Source: Citrus sinensis (lineage: Eukaryota; Streptophyta; Magnoliopsida; Sapindales; Rutaceae). Taken from it: DNA of 64,000 nucleotides. Position numbers and translations under genes: made by a program. The stretch spans positions 3,534,001 through 3,598,000 of the forward strand of contig NC_068563.1 of NCBI RefSeq assembly GCF_022201045.2, read 5' to 3'. Under the pieces are notes generated by a model, which was given only the letters and a program-made list of their open reading frames with translations, was not told where the DNA came from and ran no database searches. This document shows, piece by piece, positions 40,379 to 52,313 of the stretch. The first letter of the stretch is position 1. Every line of letters begins with the position of its first letter.

Positions 40379-41529
40379 TTTAGTTCATAGGGATGAAGCC
40401 ACAGCGTGAATTATGAAGCTGGTGAGAGGCCATTTTTCATTTTTTTTTAATGTTTATTTATTTATTAATTATTATTATTATTATTATTATGATGATGAAT
40501 GATGATGCTTTAATTAGTGTTTTTTTAATTATATTTTATATTAATAATCTATTGGAAGGAAAATGATCCTCTCTTGATCTGATCTCTTCTGAACTTTTCA
40601 AGATCTTCTGGCATATGTCTTTTAGTAGTAGTGTATGGGTAAGATTCAACTTTTTTTATTATTTTATTTATTACTTATCAATTAACAATTAAATTATTTA
40701 CTCAGAAAATGATCAGATCAAGAGAGAATCATAATGCGGATACTGATCCCTATTGGAGCCACCTAAATCATTAACTGTAATAACAGAACTAGTTGGCAGG
40801 ACTCACAGCCTCAACTTCAATATAAAGACAAAAAAGAAGTTACCGGCTTACCTAGACGGCTAGACTCTTACCAACAAGTGACTTTTGCCTTTGTTTTTTG
40901 GTTGTTTTATTTTAATTTTTATTTCTTGGGTGGTTTTAACCATTAAAAAAAAAAAAGGAATCATTTTGGAGTTACGTTTTAGTTTCTTCACAAGCTTCAT
41001 TCTTGAGAGTTACTTAAAAAAAAAAATTAGAATTTTTACCTTATGAATGTAGCCTTAGCCTATATAGCATTATATGGACTCTTATCATTTTTAAAGCAAG
41101 ACAAATCTGTGCTGTGGCAACTAAAATTAATTTAAGTTAGAAAGTGCACGTGGGACATGCGTAAAGAGAAAATCTGTATATTATTGGGGTTCCTGTTAGA
41201 CAAATTCTCTGTATCTTTACATGCATGATGCATTGCCAATTATAGCTTCTGCAACCATATAATGAATCAATGGCTCCACCTGAAATTTCCAGGCACTTCA
41301 ATCTCCTCTTACAAGTCATAACTAGGTTGAGTGAAGCCACTGTAATAATTATCTCTAGCAAAGAGGGCAGGGGTGTTGGTATTGCTGTGTTCAGTGCAAG
41401 CTTGCAGCTCTCTCTCGAAGAATCAGTCATCGTGGTGTTGTGTTGCGTTGTGTACGTTATCATATAGTGCACTTTGTCTAGCAAATGAAGCAAACAGATT
41501 TAATATCTAGTAGTCAGTAAATTTACTCA
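40379..41529. other. Intergenic, PPR 5' flank and kinase 3' flank
   Basis: About 1.15 kb between two minus-strand genes. It contains an ATT microsatellite near 40468-40490 and AT-rich sequence. No coding region is supported. Confidence 0.45.
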
Positions 41530-44500
41530 TCAGCGTGGCTTTCCCATGGTTCGGCTGGGAACACCGTGCAACAATTTGACAAACCCGTGAAAACTTAGCT
41601 TCCCATCGGTGTGTCTGATCCAGTCGTTGAGAACAACATGAAGTGGAATAGAAGGGGCAAGTCCAAGTTCCTGAAACAGCAATGTACGAAGGAAACATTC
41701 AAGCAAACTAAAGTTTTTGGGGGGATTGGAATCAATCTGTTTGTTGGATTCTGTTTCAATTCCAAAGGTGACATATAGACTGAGTAAACACTCTTTAACA
41801 TTTAAGAAAATCCAACTTACAGAAGCAAGTTCATCGATTACAATTGCCCTATTTCCATCCTTCTCAAATAGCTCATATGCACTACGGGCATGCTGCTCCC
41901 ACAGATCAAGTGCTTCCAGCTGATGGACATTCAATGCAGCTGCACAAAATTCTTCAAAATCCATCGCTCTGTATTGAAGTGCATTTAACTGTTGTTAAAT
42001 GAAAATGAAACAGTTAGCATTTCAGAAGCCAGAAGACAAACCATATAAACTCTGGAACAAAAAATAAGAAAGGTTACAAGTAGAGTTCATACTGGGGCAA
42101 GTAGATCAGATATGCGAGATTCCTTCATTGCATCTGTCGCATTTTTCATGAGAACCTAAACAGAACAGAATGACTGGCATCAAATTTACATTATCCAGTC
42201 AAAACACTTTTAACTTTTGAAAGCAAGACTGGTAGTACACAAACCGTTTTAATATTCTCAAATATCCAGTAAAAACACTTTAAATTTTGAAAGCAAGACT
42301 GGTAGTATACAAACCGTTTTAATATTCTCAAAGGCTATGCAGCCATTTTTGTTTGGCTCTAGTAATGCAAACTGCTCCTTCAAATAAAAACGTTCATCCA
42401 CAGTCAAAGTCTTAGACAAGGCCTGCAAGAGAAATGCAGAAAAACAAAAAGGTTAACAGTTAAATTTGATAGTAAGCAATGAAAGTCGAACTATCACAAT
42501 GAGAAAGTAATATTTTCAGATGTTGAATAGCCATAAGAACATCCACAAATCAGTACAGCAAAACCATGCAAATTCTTATTCTATCACAATGATGTCAAAG
42601 TGTTAACAAAAAGAAAATACATCCAGAGGGTAACGAAGTAGTATTAAAATGTTAAGGTCGTAAGTGGTAGAAGCCAAAAACAATAGGGGAAAATTTGGCA
42701 ATCTCCCAAATAGAGAATACCTAATACCCTTATATACCAGAGGTAAAATCCAGGAAAAAGAAAGGAAATGCCTCATCAATAGTACAAGGACACACCTTTA
42801 AAGCAGCCCTACGCAAAGAAGACGACTGCATGTATGCCTTCATGAGTTTCAATATTGAAATATCAAGAGGTACTTTTACATTATTATAATTTCGGATCCA
42901 AGGATGACCTGGGAAAAGAAAAAACTTAATGGTGACTTGAGAGAGTGATACTGGTAACTTGAATATGAGAGAAGATCATGCACTCACTCAGAGCTTGAGC
43001 AGCTGTCATCCGTTTCCGAGGATCCTTGTTCAGTAGGAGCTTGACAAAGTCTTTTGCATCTGAAGATAATGAAGGCCAGGATCCGTCATCAAAACTTGGA
43101 TCAGCTTTCAGGACAGCTCGAAAAATTCCAGACTCAGTCCGGGCCCAGAATGGACGAGAACCACATAAAAGAATATACGCTATCACACCTATACTCCAAA
43201 CATCAGCCTCAGTACCATAAGACCTATGTAGAACCTCTGGTGCCACATAATACGCACTTCCTACAATGTCATTAAGCCTTTCATCTGCAATCCAAAAGGT
43301 GAGTTAAATTCTGTAATATTAGATAGCAAGATGGTGAAACTCATTGCCAGATAACACAAACCTGGTCTGACAAAATCTGATAAGCCGAAGTCTATGGCTT
43401 TCAACTGTGAGCTCTCGTCCTTAGAAGTGTATAGGAAGTTCTGCTCCAGAAAATAGCTAAATTCAGATAGCAACATGGAAAGCATTAAAAGAAATATTTT
43501 TCTATGTGGATCAAATGGCCCACAGTCTAACAGGTAAGGGTAAGTATTTCCAAGTTATATGACAAGACATGATCATCTAGAATGAACATGATATAGGTCT
43601 TAGTAAATAAAAAATATTTCCTTTCAGAAAATATGAATTTGTAAATGATATACCGACTATCAAGAACATTCAAACATTTCAAGTCTAAAATTTGAAAATG
43701 ACATCACAGTATAATAGTTTTTTACTCGACCAGAACTTTAAAGCAGTACAGAAGGAGAAATCAAGGTGCTAAAACCACTTAATAGCTGTGGGGAGCAATG
43801 ATGCACATCTTAGAAAACATGGATTTCGGGATCAGGACCTCCAGCAAGGTCGAATAAACAACACTTATCCATTCACGTATTATTGGTTTATTTGATAGAA
43901 CATAAAATTCTCTGCATATAAAGTAATTCGAGATTAGTCTTGTCGTTTGTGTCTCACTTTTTAATAATGTTTCATTTTGGACAAGACAACCTCAATCATT
44001 GAATATATGGAGATGGAAAATGAGTATTGATATTCAACAATTAAGATCATTTGGGCTTTCTGTGGAACCTAGAAATTGATTCAGCTGAGATAAGCTAACT
44101 AGTTGTAAGGTTCTCATTGGTAGGCAAAGGGAAGGATGCTGTATAGCAACAGTACTGCATTGGGGAAGAAAGCACCATGCATTGAACAAATCTTTTGTGC
44201 AAGGAGAGCAGACCCAACCTGGTCCACTTCAAGAATCCCTAACAGGCCCTTCATCGGTATATTTCCAGAAAAGGCAACTGGGTAACCCCAGAAGATTTGC
44301 ACTACCCCAAATTATTTTTCATAAATGTAACTTCCCAAATGCTCGTTCAGTACTATAATAAAGAAGAATAATGAGGAAATATGCTCCACCTCTGGTTTAA
44401 GATCTCGATGCACAACACCATGGAGATGACAAAAAGCAACAACGTTTAGTATCTGTACCAAGACAGCCTTTGCTTCATCTTCAGAGTACTTTCCACATCT

Positions 44501-47084
44501 GTGTCCTTATAGAGTGTTCAGTTAGAGGCTAACAATGATGAACATATGAACATATTCTATCATAGACCTAAATGCTTTAAAATAATTAATACCAGAGACA
44601 TCACCTTGAAAGTATTCTATCTAGAAGCTCTCCTCCTTCACATAACCTGCCAATTCGGTCAAATTTTTTAATTTAAGTAGTGTCAAATATCTCTTAAAAC
44701 TCAAATTCAAGGAATGAGCAGCGCAGTCAACTATTTTACAATCAAATAAATAAATCCACAGAAAGAAAGTTCAACAGTATAATTTTACACAAATATCTTT
44801 TCACATGGACAAAGATAAATATAGATTATGCTCAAGGAATTGTTGTAGGAAATATAACGTTCAACCTGATTAATTTTAAGTATGCAAGTGTAAAACAGCA
44901 TAAATTTGAACAGTAGTGTGTAGCCCAAACTTACTCCATAACAATATAGACATTGTCAAGGTCTTCAAATGCATCATAAAATTTTACTAGATTGCTGTGT
45001 CCTGACAAAGCTCGCAATATTTTCACCTCCCTTCTCACGTCCTCCACAGCAATAGCTGTTGTCATCTGTCATATCAAATGAATTCTATCAGAAATATATG
45101 TAATGAAGACAACCCCAGAATGATCAATAAAACCATGACCTAAGACATCTAATAATAAATAATAAATGCAAGAAAAGGTAGATCCCTACCCTTTTTGACA
45201 AGATCAACTCCAAAACTTATGGTCATTAACACTAAACGTTAATCATTCATCCTTTATTGTGTCAATCTATTCATTGGAACTTCCACCTCCTCAACACCCA
45301 TAAGCCAAACTCCACTGAAGTATATCTAAACACAAACACGTCTTGAATTTTGTTCTCATTTGAGTCATTTCAGATGAACTTCAACGAAAATAGGAGACGT
45401 AAATTGTAATGTTTACTTATTTTAACAATGAATTTGAAGCCTCAACGGCTCAAGTTGATCTCAACCATGGCAAACAGCATACAATAATAAAAAAGAAACA
45501 ATGGAAATTATATTGTTTCTGCACAATTCTTGTGAGCACAGATGAGTCAGATTATTATCAAAATATTGCAATTTTCACTTATTCTAGATAGGAACAGGTA
45601 ACCAAATATAACAGCTAGTCTGGATGTTTGGCTGTGAGCACGTGGTGGTGGAGATTAGTTACAAGCTGCTACAAACAATCATCTATGGTTGTCAGACAAT
45701 GTTAATACTCCATTTTAGGCGATGAGCCTTTTCAATAACTAAGGCCATTCAAAAATCATAGGTCTATGCACTTTCTCGGTACCCTTGATATATAATGTCA
45801 AGTCAAAAGTGTTTCATAAGATTAATTTAATAGGACCTGTATTCCTACTCACACTAAATGACATTTTACACCAGCTTCCAAGCATAAAGTTACAATTTCA
45901 CACCAAAAATCATTTGATTTAAACCTAAACTTCAAATAAACCCAAAAAGTTGTTGCAAGTGTTAACAATTACAGAAAAACATTTAAGGTAAGGTGGACCT
46001 AGCCACCAAAGCATAAATCCTCTTAAAGACCAATGAAAACTAAGGTACAAATAAAGTGAGCCACATTATTTGACCCACTCCCACTTTCAGAATTCCAGAT
46101 GTACCAATCCATACAACTTTATTCCTAATATTCTCTATCTACAAGAACAGTCAAAGACTAAAATCTCAACAAGAAATTCACAATCTTCATCAATTATCTC
46201 ACAAACCTCGCCCACCCCATTCTCTTGTATTCCATGAATACAATAAATAAAACCTCACAATAACGCAAAGCTGATGTGAGCCGGATTTGAACCCAATGCC
46301 GTTGAACCAACTAGTACCACACTTATACCCCAATTGAGAAAACAAACTTCAATAGGAGAATTATAACTTAACAAATTAACAAAGACAAAACCTATTAATC
46401 CTAAGAACAAGAAACTAAATTTGACAAACACAAAACAAATTCATACGCACGCTATTGGACATAACAAATCTTAATGGACCCACGTGAAACTGATCCAAAG
46501 CTGATCCATTTTTTCCTAAATAAAAATGAAATCTTTATGATTGAATCATCACGGTCACTGACCTTGGATTTGGGGATGACCTTGACAGCAACTTTTTGAT
46601 CTTTATGCTCACCTTTCTTGTACCTTGCAGTACAAGTATACCCAAAATGCCCTCGCCCCACTTCCTCTCCAACCTCCAATCTACTCGTCACCTCCTTCGA
46701 GAACCCGAACCTCTTATCCAGCTCCGGCGCAGCCTCCTCCGGCGCCCCTTCCTCCGCCGACGACTTCTTCGTCGACTTCCTTCTCCTCAGAACCGCCTTG
46801 ATGTGCTTCGCCGGAGACGGCGGCATCCGGAAAACCCTCATCGGCGTCAGGTTCCCGCCCTTTTTGGACCCGGAAAGAGACTTTTTGAAAATATAAGCTG
46901 GGCTTGGAGTGTACAAGGGAAAGAAAGGAGATAGCGCCGCGGAATGCGATTGCTTGTCATCGTTAACGGCGTCGTTGTTCTTGTTGGTGGTGGTGTTGGG
47001 AGTGGGAGGGATAGAAAGGTCATTTTGGGTATTACGTGGGGCATAAGGGTTTGGCTTCTGAGGTTTAGAGGTGCAGCCTCCCAT
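41530..47084 (-). CDS. CDPK-related kinase (CRK family), 11 exons, 590 aa
   Basis: Minus-strand exons: 46563-47084, 44935-45065, 44605-44646, 44390-44498, 43362-43440, 42988-43284, 42796-42908, 42315-42422, 42093-42155, 41821-41988 and 41530-41670. The start at 47084 gives MGGCTSKPQ, an N-myristoylation signal with a palmitoylatable Cys4, so plasma-membrane attachment is expected. The kinase domain has GRGHFG (143-148), Lys168 in [12 protein letters not shown] (Asp264), DFG (Asp285) and APE (309-311). The C-terminal part has EF-hand-like segments ([15 protein letters not shown] and [15 protein letters not shown]) that lack several calcium-ligand positions. Degenerate EF hands with this N-terminus and length mark CRKs rather than true CDPKs; family members bind calmodulin. 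The long variable N-terminus (1-130) is Pro/Ser-rich. Exon 8's donor is part of a 70-bp tandem duplication. The frame is open for 124 codons upstream of the chosen Met, but that stretch has no conserved content. Confidence 0.94.
42191..42330. repeat. 70-bp tandem duplication covering a splice donor of the kinase gene
   Basis: Two adjacent 70-bp units (42191-42260 and 42261-42330) share TATCCAGT, AAAACACTTT, AAGCAAGACTGGTAGTA and ACAAACCGTTTTAATATTCT in order, with only a few differences. On the minus strand the right unit holds the last 16 coding bases of exon 8 and its GTTTGT donor. The left unit repeats both inside the intron. Confidence 0.93.
45066..46562 (-). other. Intron 1 of the kinase gene, with a SINE-like segment
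   Basis: A 1.5-kb intron. On the minus strand around 46265-46325 there are TGGTACTAGTTGG and GGTTCAAATCC, resembling RNA polymerase III A and B boxes of tRNA-derived SINEs. Their spacing is shorter than in a tRNA, and no full element could be delimited. Confidence 0.3.
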
Positions 47085-48705
47085 TTTTTTTTTTTTCCTC
47101 CCCCGAAGAAAATGAACGAACAAACGAACGAACGAATGAATTGTGAGAGCTTTGCTTCGTGCTAATGGTTTTGGATTTGAAGGAGAATGTGAAAATGAAA
47201 AAGGAAGGAGAGGGAGTGTGAGCTGTACAGTGTTCCTGGCCACGTGGCGATCACATGATTGGTGGAGTTTTTGAGTTTTTATTTTTGCTGCATGTGAAAT
47301 GAGATTAAGGAAGAAAGTGATGGTGGCGTTTTGAGTTGGATTTGCATTTGGACATACTGCACGTACATTGGTTTTAATTTTCAATTTATCAACTAACCAA
47401 TAATAATAATAACCCCACTGTGTACTGCTCGGTCTTATCCGAGTGATTAGAGCCATTTTCTTGTAAATCTTTTTTTTTAGGCAACTTAGACAGTTGTGTA
47501 GAGCCTCATTGTATACGAAGATCCTAAATTTTTTTCTAATATTATGGCTATTAAATTATTCATTTATATTTATTATTATTATTATTATTCTATAATAATT
47601 TTTACTCAAACAAACTATCAAATTCCTACAAAATTTCTATTTAATGTTATTTCATTTAAAACTCTATAAAAATCACACATTTATTAACTTGTTATCTATT
47701 ATTATTTTTATCAATTAAAAGAAAAAAGCACGACACATTCAATGCTTTAATGCATAAGGGAAAAAAAGCTTTCTTTAATTTTTGCTTAAGAAAAAAAAAA
47801 TCAACTATTTCCATTAATCATTGTTGTTTAAAATTTCAATCCATTAAAGTTAAATTTCAAATATCCATGTTTTTTCTTCCTATTCTCTTCTTAATTAGTT
47901 GTGTTATTCAATTGTTGTTGTTTCTTTTTTAAATATTATAGTTGTTTTCTTTTAATTATTTAGCATAATTGTTTGCTTGGTTACTCTTCTTTCACTAAAA
48001 AAAAAAAAAAATGTCTAATAGAAAATGTGCATCAAGATACATAAAACTTGGGGAAAAAAAAAAGAAGAATAAAAAAGTTAGTTCGATCTCAAAAATGAGC
48101 TCTTGATAAGTTTGTCAAAAGTAGTAAAAATGATATGAATTAGAGTGAAGAATTAATAATTGACGAAAATTTTCAAAATTAAAAATGATAAAAACTTATT
48201 TAAGATCAACTAAGTTGAAAGAAAAGTTAAATGATTTAGCTATATTGAGAAAAATATATTAGCGAAATTAGAATATAGAAATTTGATCAATAATTTTGCA
48301 CCTAAAAAAGCTAAAAAAAAATTGATTTTAAATAAATAACTTTTTAGTATAAATAATACATATATTTAACCTCAAATTTTTTAAAATGTCTAATTAAAAC
48401 AATTCGCCTAAGGCCCCCAAATTAACTAAGCCGCCCCTGAGTGTGAGAGAAGTGATTCGAACCCTATAAATATATTATGAAAACCTAATTTAAAGATTTG
48501 ATATAAATTTATTCTTTAAATATCACGAACAATTTGATAAAAAAAATAATAATAACCTCACTGTGGGGTCACTCAGAGCGCAACTCACACTTTCGTTATA
48601 AACTGTAAGTCCGTTTTTTGACCATTTTTCTTTTTCAAGATATTACAATAGAGAGAGATCACAGTTGAAGTTAGTCGAAATTTTGAAAATAAATAAATAA
48701 ATAAA
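47085..48705. other. Kinase promoter side and gene-free DNA
   Basis: 47085-47460 should contain the 5' UTR and promoter of the minus-strand kinase gene. The rest is AT-rich, with a (TTA)n run near 47567-47590 and no supported gene. Confidence 0.45.
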
Positions 48706-49292
48706 GGGATATTATCATTTTCCCACCAAAAATATTCTGACACATCATGTCAGTACCACGGTTTGGTAAAACCATCAATTTACCACCAAACATTTAAACT
48801 ATTAGTACTTTCTCATCATTTCGTTAAAACTCAGTTAATATGTAATGGAAAATTCATAAAAGGTCAATTTTACCCCTGGAGCGTAAAAGACGATTTTGCC
48901 CTTTAAGAAGGAAGAACATCAAATGATGATTTAATTACAAAATTCATAAAATGTTAATTATATGGTCTTTTAAAAGGTTAATTTTACAAAATTCATAAAG
49001 GGTAATTTTTGAACTTTAAGAAGAAAGAACAACAAATGATGATTTAATTACAAAATTCATAAAAATGATGATTTAATTACAAAATTCATAAAAGGTTAAT
49101 TGCATGGTCTTTTACGCTCCAGGGGTAAAATTGACCTTTTATAAATTTTCCGTTACTTATTAACTGAGTTTTAACAGAATGGTGGGAAAATGCTAACAGT
49201 TTAAACGTTTGGTGGTAAACTGATGGTTTTACCAAACTGTGGTGCTGATATGATGTATCAGAATACCTTTGATGGGAAAATGATAATATCCC
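48706..49292. mobile_element. Long-inverted-repeat MITE (Mutator-like), 587 bp
   Basis: Starts GGGATATTATCATTTTCCCA and ends TGGGAAAATGATAATATCCC. The inverted arms run for roughly 200 bp each (about 48706-48910 and 49100-49292), with matching blocks such as GGTTTGGTAAAACCATCA, AACTCAGTTAAT and CCCCTGGAGCGTAAAAGAC. The centre holds direct repeats of TTTAATTACAAAATTCATAA. AATAAATAAA borders both ends and would be a 10-bp target duplication, but it is low complexity. Long arms and a 9-10-bp duplication suggest a Mutator-type MITE. No coding capacity. Confidence 0.88.
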
Positions 49293-49479
49293 AATAAATA
49301 AATGAACTCACACGTTTTGGGAGAGATTCAAACTTTCAATCAACTCGAACACCCACCCTTAAAGATCAGGTATTAGTAACAGTAAAATTACCTTGTAGTG
49401 AAAGTTCAAGGATACTTTCGATTGTTAAATAAAATTTTATCTATCAATTGCTAAAAATTTTAAAATAGAAGGTCAAAAT

Positions 49480-50440
49480 AGGTCTAGCTACCGTGCAACC
49501 GTTGCAGGACATCCCCTACTTTGTCTTCTTGTGTTTTCACCGTTATATTTAACGTGAGTGTAGATCCAAAGGTGGGATGCTATAGTTTAATAATTAACAC
49601 CATACCCCTTGGTCTATATTGAAATTCTAAAAATATCAAATATTTCAAAATTCTAACACATAAATCCATTTTTGTATTAAATTTGTAAATAATTTAGATA
49701 ATTAAAAAATTGGTAGGCTATCTTAAGTTAAAAGATTTAACATAAAAATAAATTGCAATATCTAACTCTATTTCTTTTTTTAATTTAAGGAGTGAGATAA
49801 GTAACGATTTCACATTAAAATTAAACTAAGAAATCAGCTTAAAAATAAAACTACCATGACATTACTAAAATAAAATATTAAATAAATAATTATAAAAACT
49901 TTGTATTTTTATCTTCTTTCATTACACTTTAGTCACCACTGTAAGATATATGCAAACTAGACTTTAAATAAAAAATAACTACCACAAAGTTATTAGTTAT
50001 TCAAAAATAACAAAACTTAAACTTTATCTACAGATTTAAACCGATATGACATCAATGACTTATAGTTGATAGATTTGATTTGTTATCTTAATTTATTCAA
50101 TTGCCATGGCCTCTCAATTGTCATCCAAATATTCAAATCAAATTGTTGCATTTTGTCTTGATTGTGATGTGAAAAATAATTGAGATAATTGATTAGTTAA
50201 TGATATTTTAATTTGATAGGAGTTGTTGGCTAATGATTGGTTAATTATCTAAGTGAAGAAAAAGGGAATAAAATATCTTAATATCGAGGAGAGGAAAAGA
50301 GAAAAAAATAAAATTATCATAAAATTATAAATAAACTATAAGTAAAAAAGCAAATAGGGAGTCAAATGATAAAAGAAAAAACTATGGTACTGTGCAATAG
50401 TTGCACCACAGTTTTGTCCAAAATTATAGTAAGAATGCAA
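49480..50440. repeat. Partial copies of the 'GTTGCACC' MITE ends
   Basis: Two isolated left-end-like segments, GCTACCGTGCAACCGTTGCA near 49487 and CTATGGTACTGTGCAATAGT near 50383, match the left end of the element at 50652 in the same orientation. Each is followed by a TTTGTC block. They are read as truncated or nested relatives. The rest of the interval is AT-rich without genes. Confidence 0.45.
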
Positions 50441-50651
50441 GGGAAGAGGTACAACTCTCAGGAGTACGCAAGACTCTGAAAAAGAAAAAATAAAATATAA
50501 ATTTGAAGAATTAATATAAAATTTGAGTAATGTGACTAAAAAAGTGAGGATTCAAAACTTCAGAAACATTATTGTCAACCATTAAAGGCAAAACTTATTA
50601 TTTAGTAATTTAGTTGAATGTTGGGTCTAAGAATATATTAGAATATAATAT

Positions 50652-51152
50652 GGGATCCGGCTATGTTACAACAGTTGCACCGTACCCCAACTTTTGTCTT
50701 TTATGATTTAAATACTGCCAAAAGAATTGGAACTGTGTTCTTATGCTGCATTGGTATTATTGTATTGTTCATGAATCGTTGAGAGAATAAAGGTGATGGT
50801 GAGTCTTTCAGATTTTGATTTTCTTTTTCTTTTTCAACTAGTGATGATGGAGATGAAGGTGAAAGGAACGAGAAAGAAATTCTAAAATTTTATTTTTAAT
50901 TTATAAATTTAAGGGTATTGTTGTCTTTTTATTGATATTAGTGTTGGATGTAAATAAATAAGTATTTTAATATTTATAAAAATAATAAATAAAAAGAGTG
51001 TAAGGTGCTAAATTAAATAGAATGTATCATAATATTTCCTAATATTTCATGAATAAAATGGAGTATAAGGTGTTCTGTCAAATTTGACATTAGTTAAATC
51101 ATAAAAGACAAAAAACGGAGCACGTTACAACCGTTGCAACATAGGTGAACCC
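50652..51152. mobile_element. MITE with about 50-bp terminal inverted repeats
   Basis: The left end GGGATCCGGCTATGTTACAA and the right end, read inverted, GGGTTCACCTATGTTGCAAC continue into a shared TTTTGTCTTTTATGATTTAA. The arms are about 50 bp with scattered mismatches and the total is about 501 bp. No clear target-site duplication and no coding sequence. A degraded right-end-like segment lies near 53128-53175. Confidence 0.75.
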
Positions 51153-52253
51153 TAAAATATGACATCCAATTAATTGACGTTTTAAAGGCGAGCATTCTAC
51201 TAAAATTTATTAGTATTTCAACTAATCCAACTTCCCCATCACTTCACTACTCTTACCTACCCCATCAAACATTTAGTATAGCGATTTATATAGTATTACA
51301 AATCTTCCATTTTTGTAACAAAATTTTATATAACAAATCTCCATGGTCATAAAATGAACGCACATGTTATGGCATAAATTAAAGTGAGAGAACTTACCTT
51401 AGGTTTTCATAAATAAAGCCGGTGTCGGTGCCCCCTCCATGAGAATGATACATTCAATTCACAAACCTTTTACAATTTCTTATATATATATATTTTTAAA
51501 AAAATCAAATATCGAGTTAAAAAAAAAATCAAGTATTAAATTATTTTTGTAGATTTTGTTTGTCTTCTTGCAATTTTGGCTATTATTTATTCACGTTGTC
51601 TCTTTTGGTTATACGGCGTACGTACAACTCAATCGTTAAATAATTAAACACTTTTTAAATTTGGTCATTGCATGAAAAGCAGATATTACTAATTAAATAA
51701 TAGTTCCGGAAAACACGAAATGCGACGATTAGGCGATCCAAAAAGAGATTCGCATCTTTATATTTTATTATTTAGCCGTATTATTTATTAGGTCTAGAGA
51801 AATCCATTTTAAAATCCAACCTAATCTATGAATTAAACAAAACTTTAGCAGCCAATATAAGCGTACTATTAATCTATTTTTTGTGTAAATTGGATTAGAA
51901 ACAAATTTGTATTGCGCTCAAATTCGTTCATCTGTTTTTTTTTTTTTGTTTTTAATTACTTCATAACAAAACGGTTGATATAATTTAGTTGGAGTAGTTC
52001 CACTCTAATTTAATTTTTGCGAATTATTTATATTTCTTTTAGAGATTAAATATTACAATGATATTAAATTATTTTTTGAGTATGGATATGACCAGACGAA
52101 ACTCCATATGTATATAAGTATTTTAATGTTTGATGATCAAAGACTTTTATTGTGTGTTTACTTATTAAGAGTGAGAATAGAAATCTCATTTCCTAAAGTG
52201 ACCGTATTACCTCCACATAAAAATTGAAATTTTCATTTTATCCTTCTTTATAC

Positions 52254-52313
<60 letters not shown>

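Noticed and set aside
47085..47456. Upstream Met giving a longer kinase N-terminus
   Set aside because: The extension has no conserved content and would bury the MGGC myristoylation start that the family uses. It more likely represents 5' UTR.
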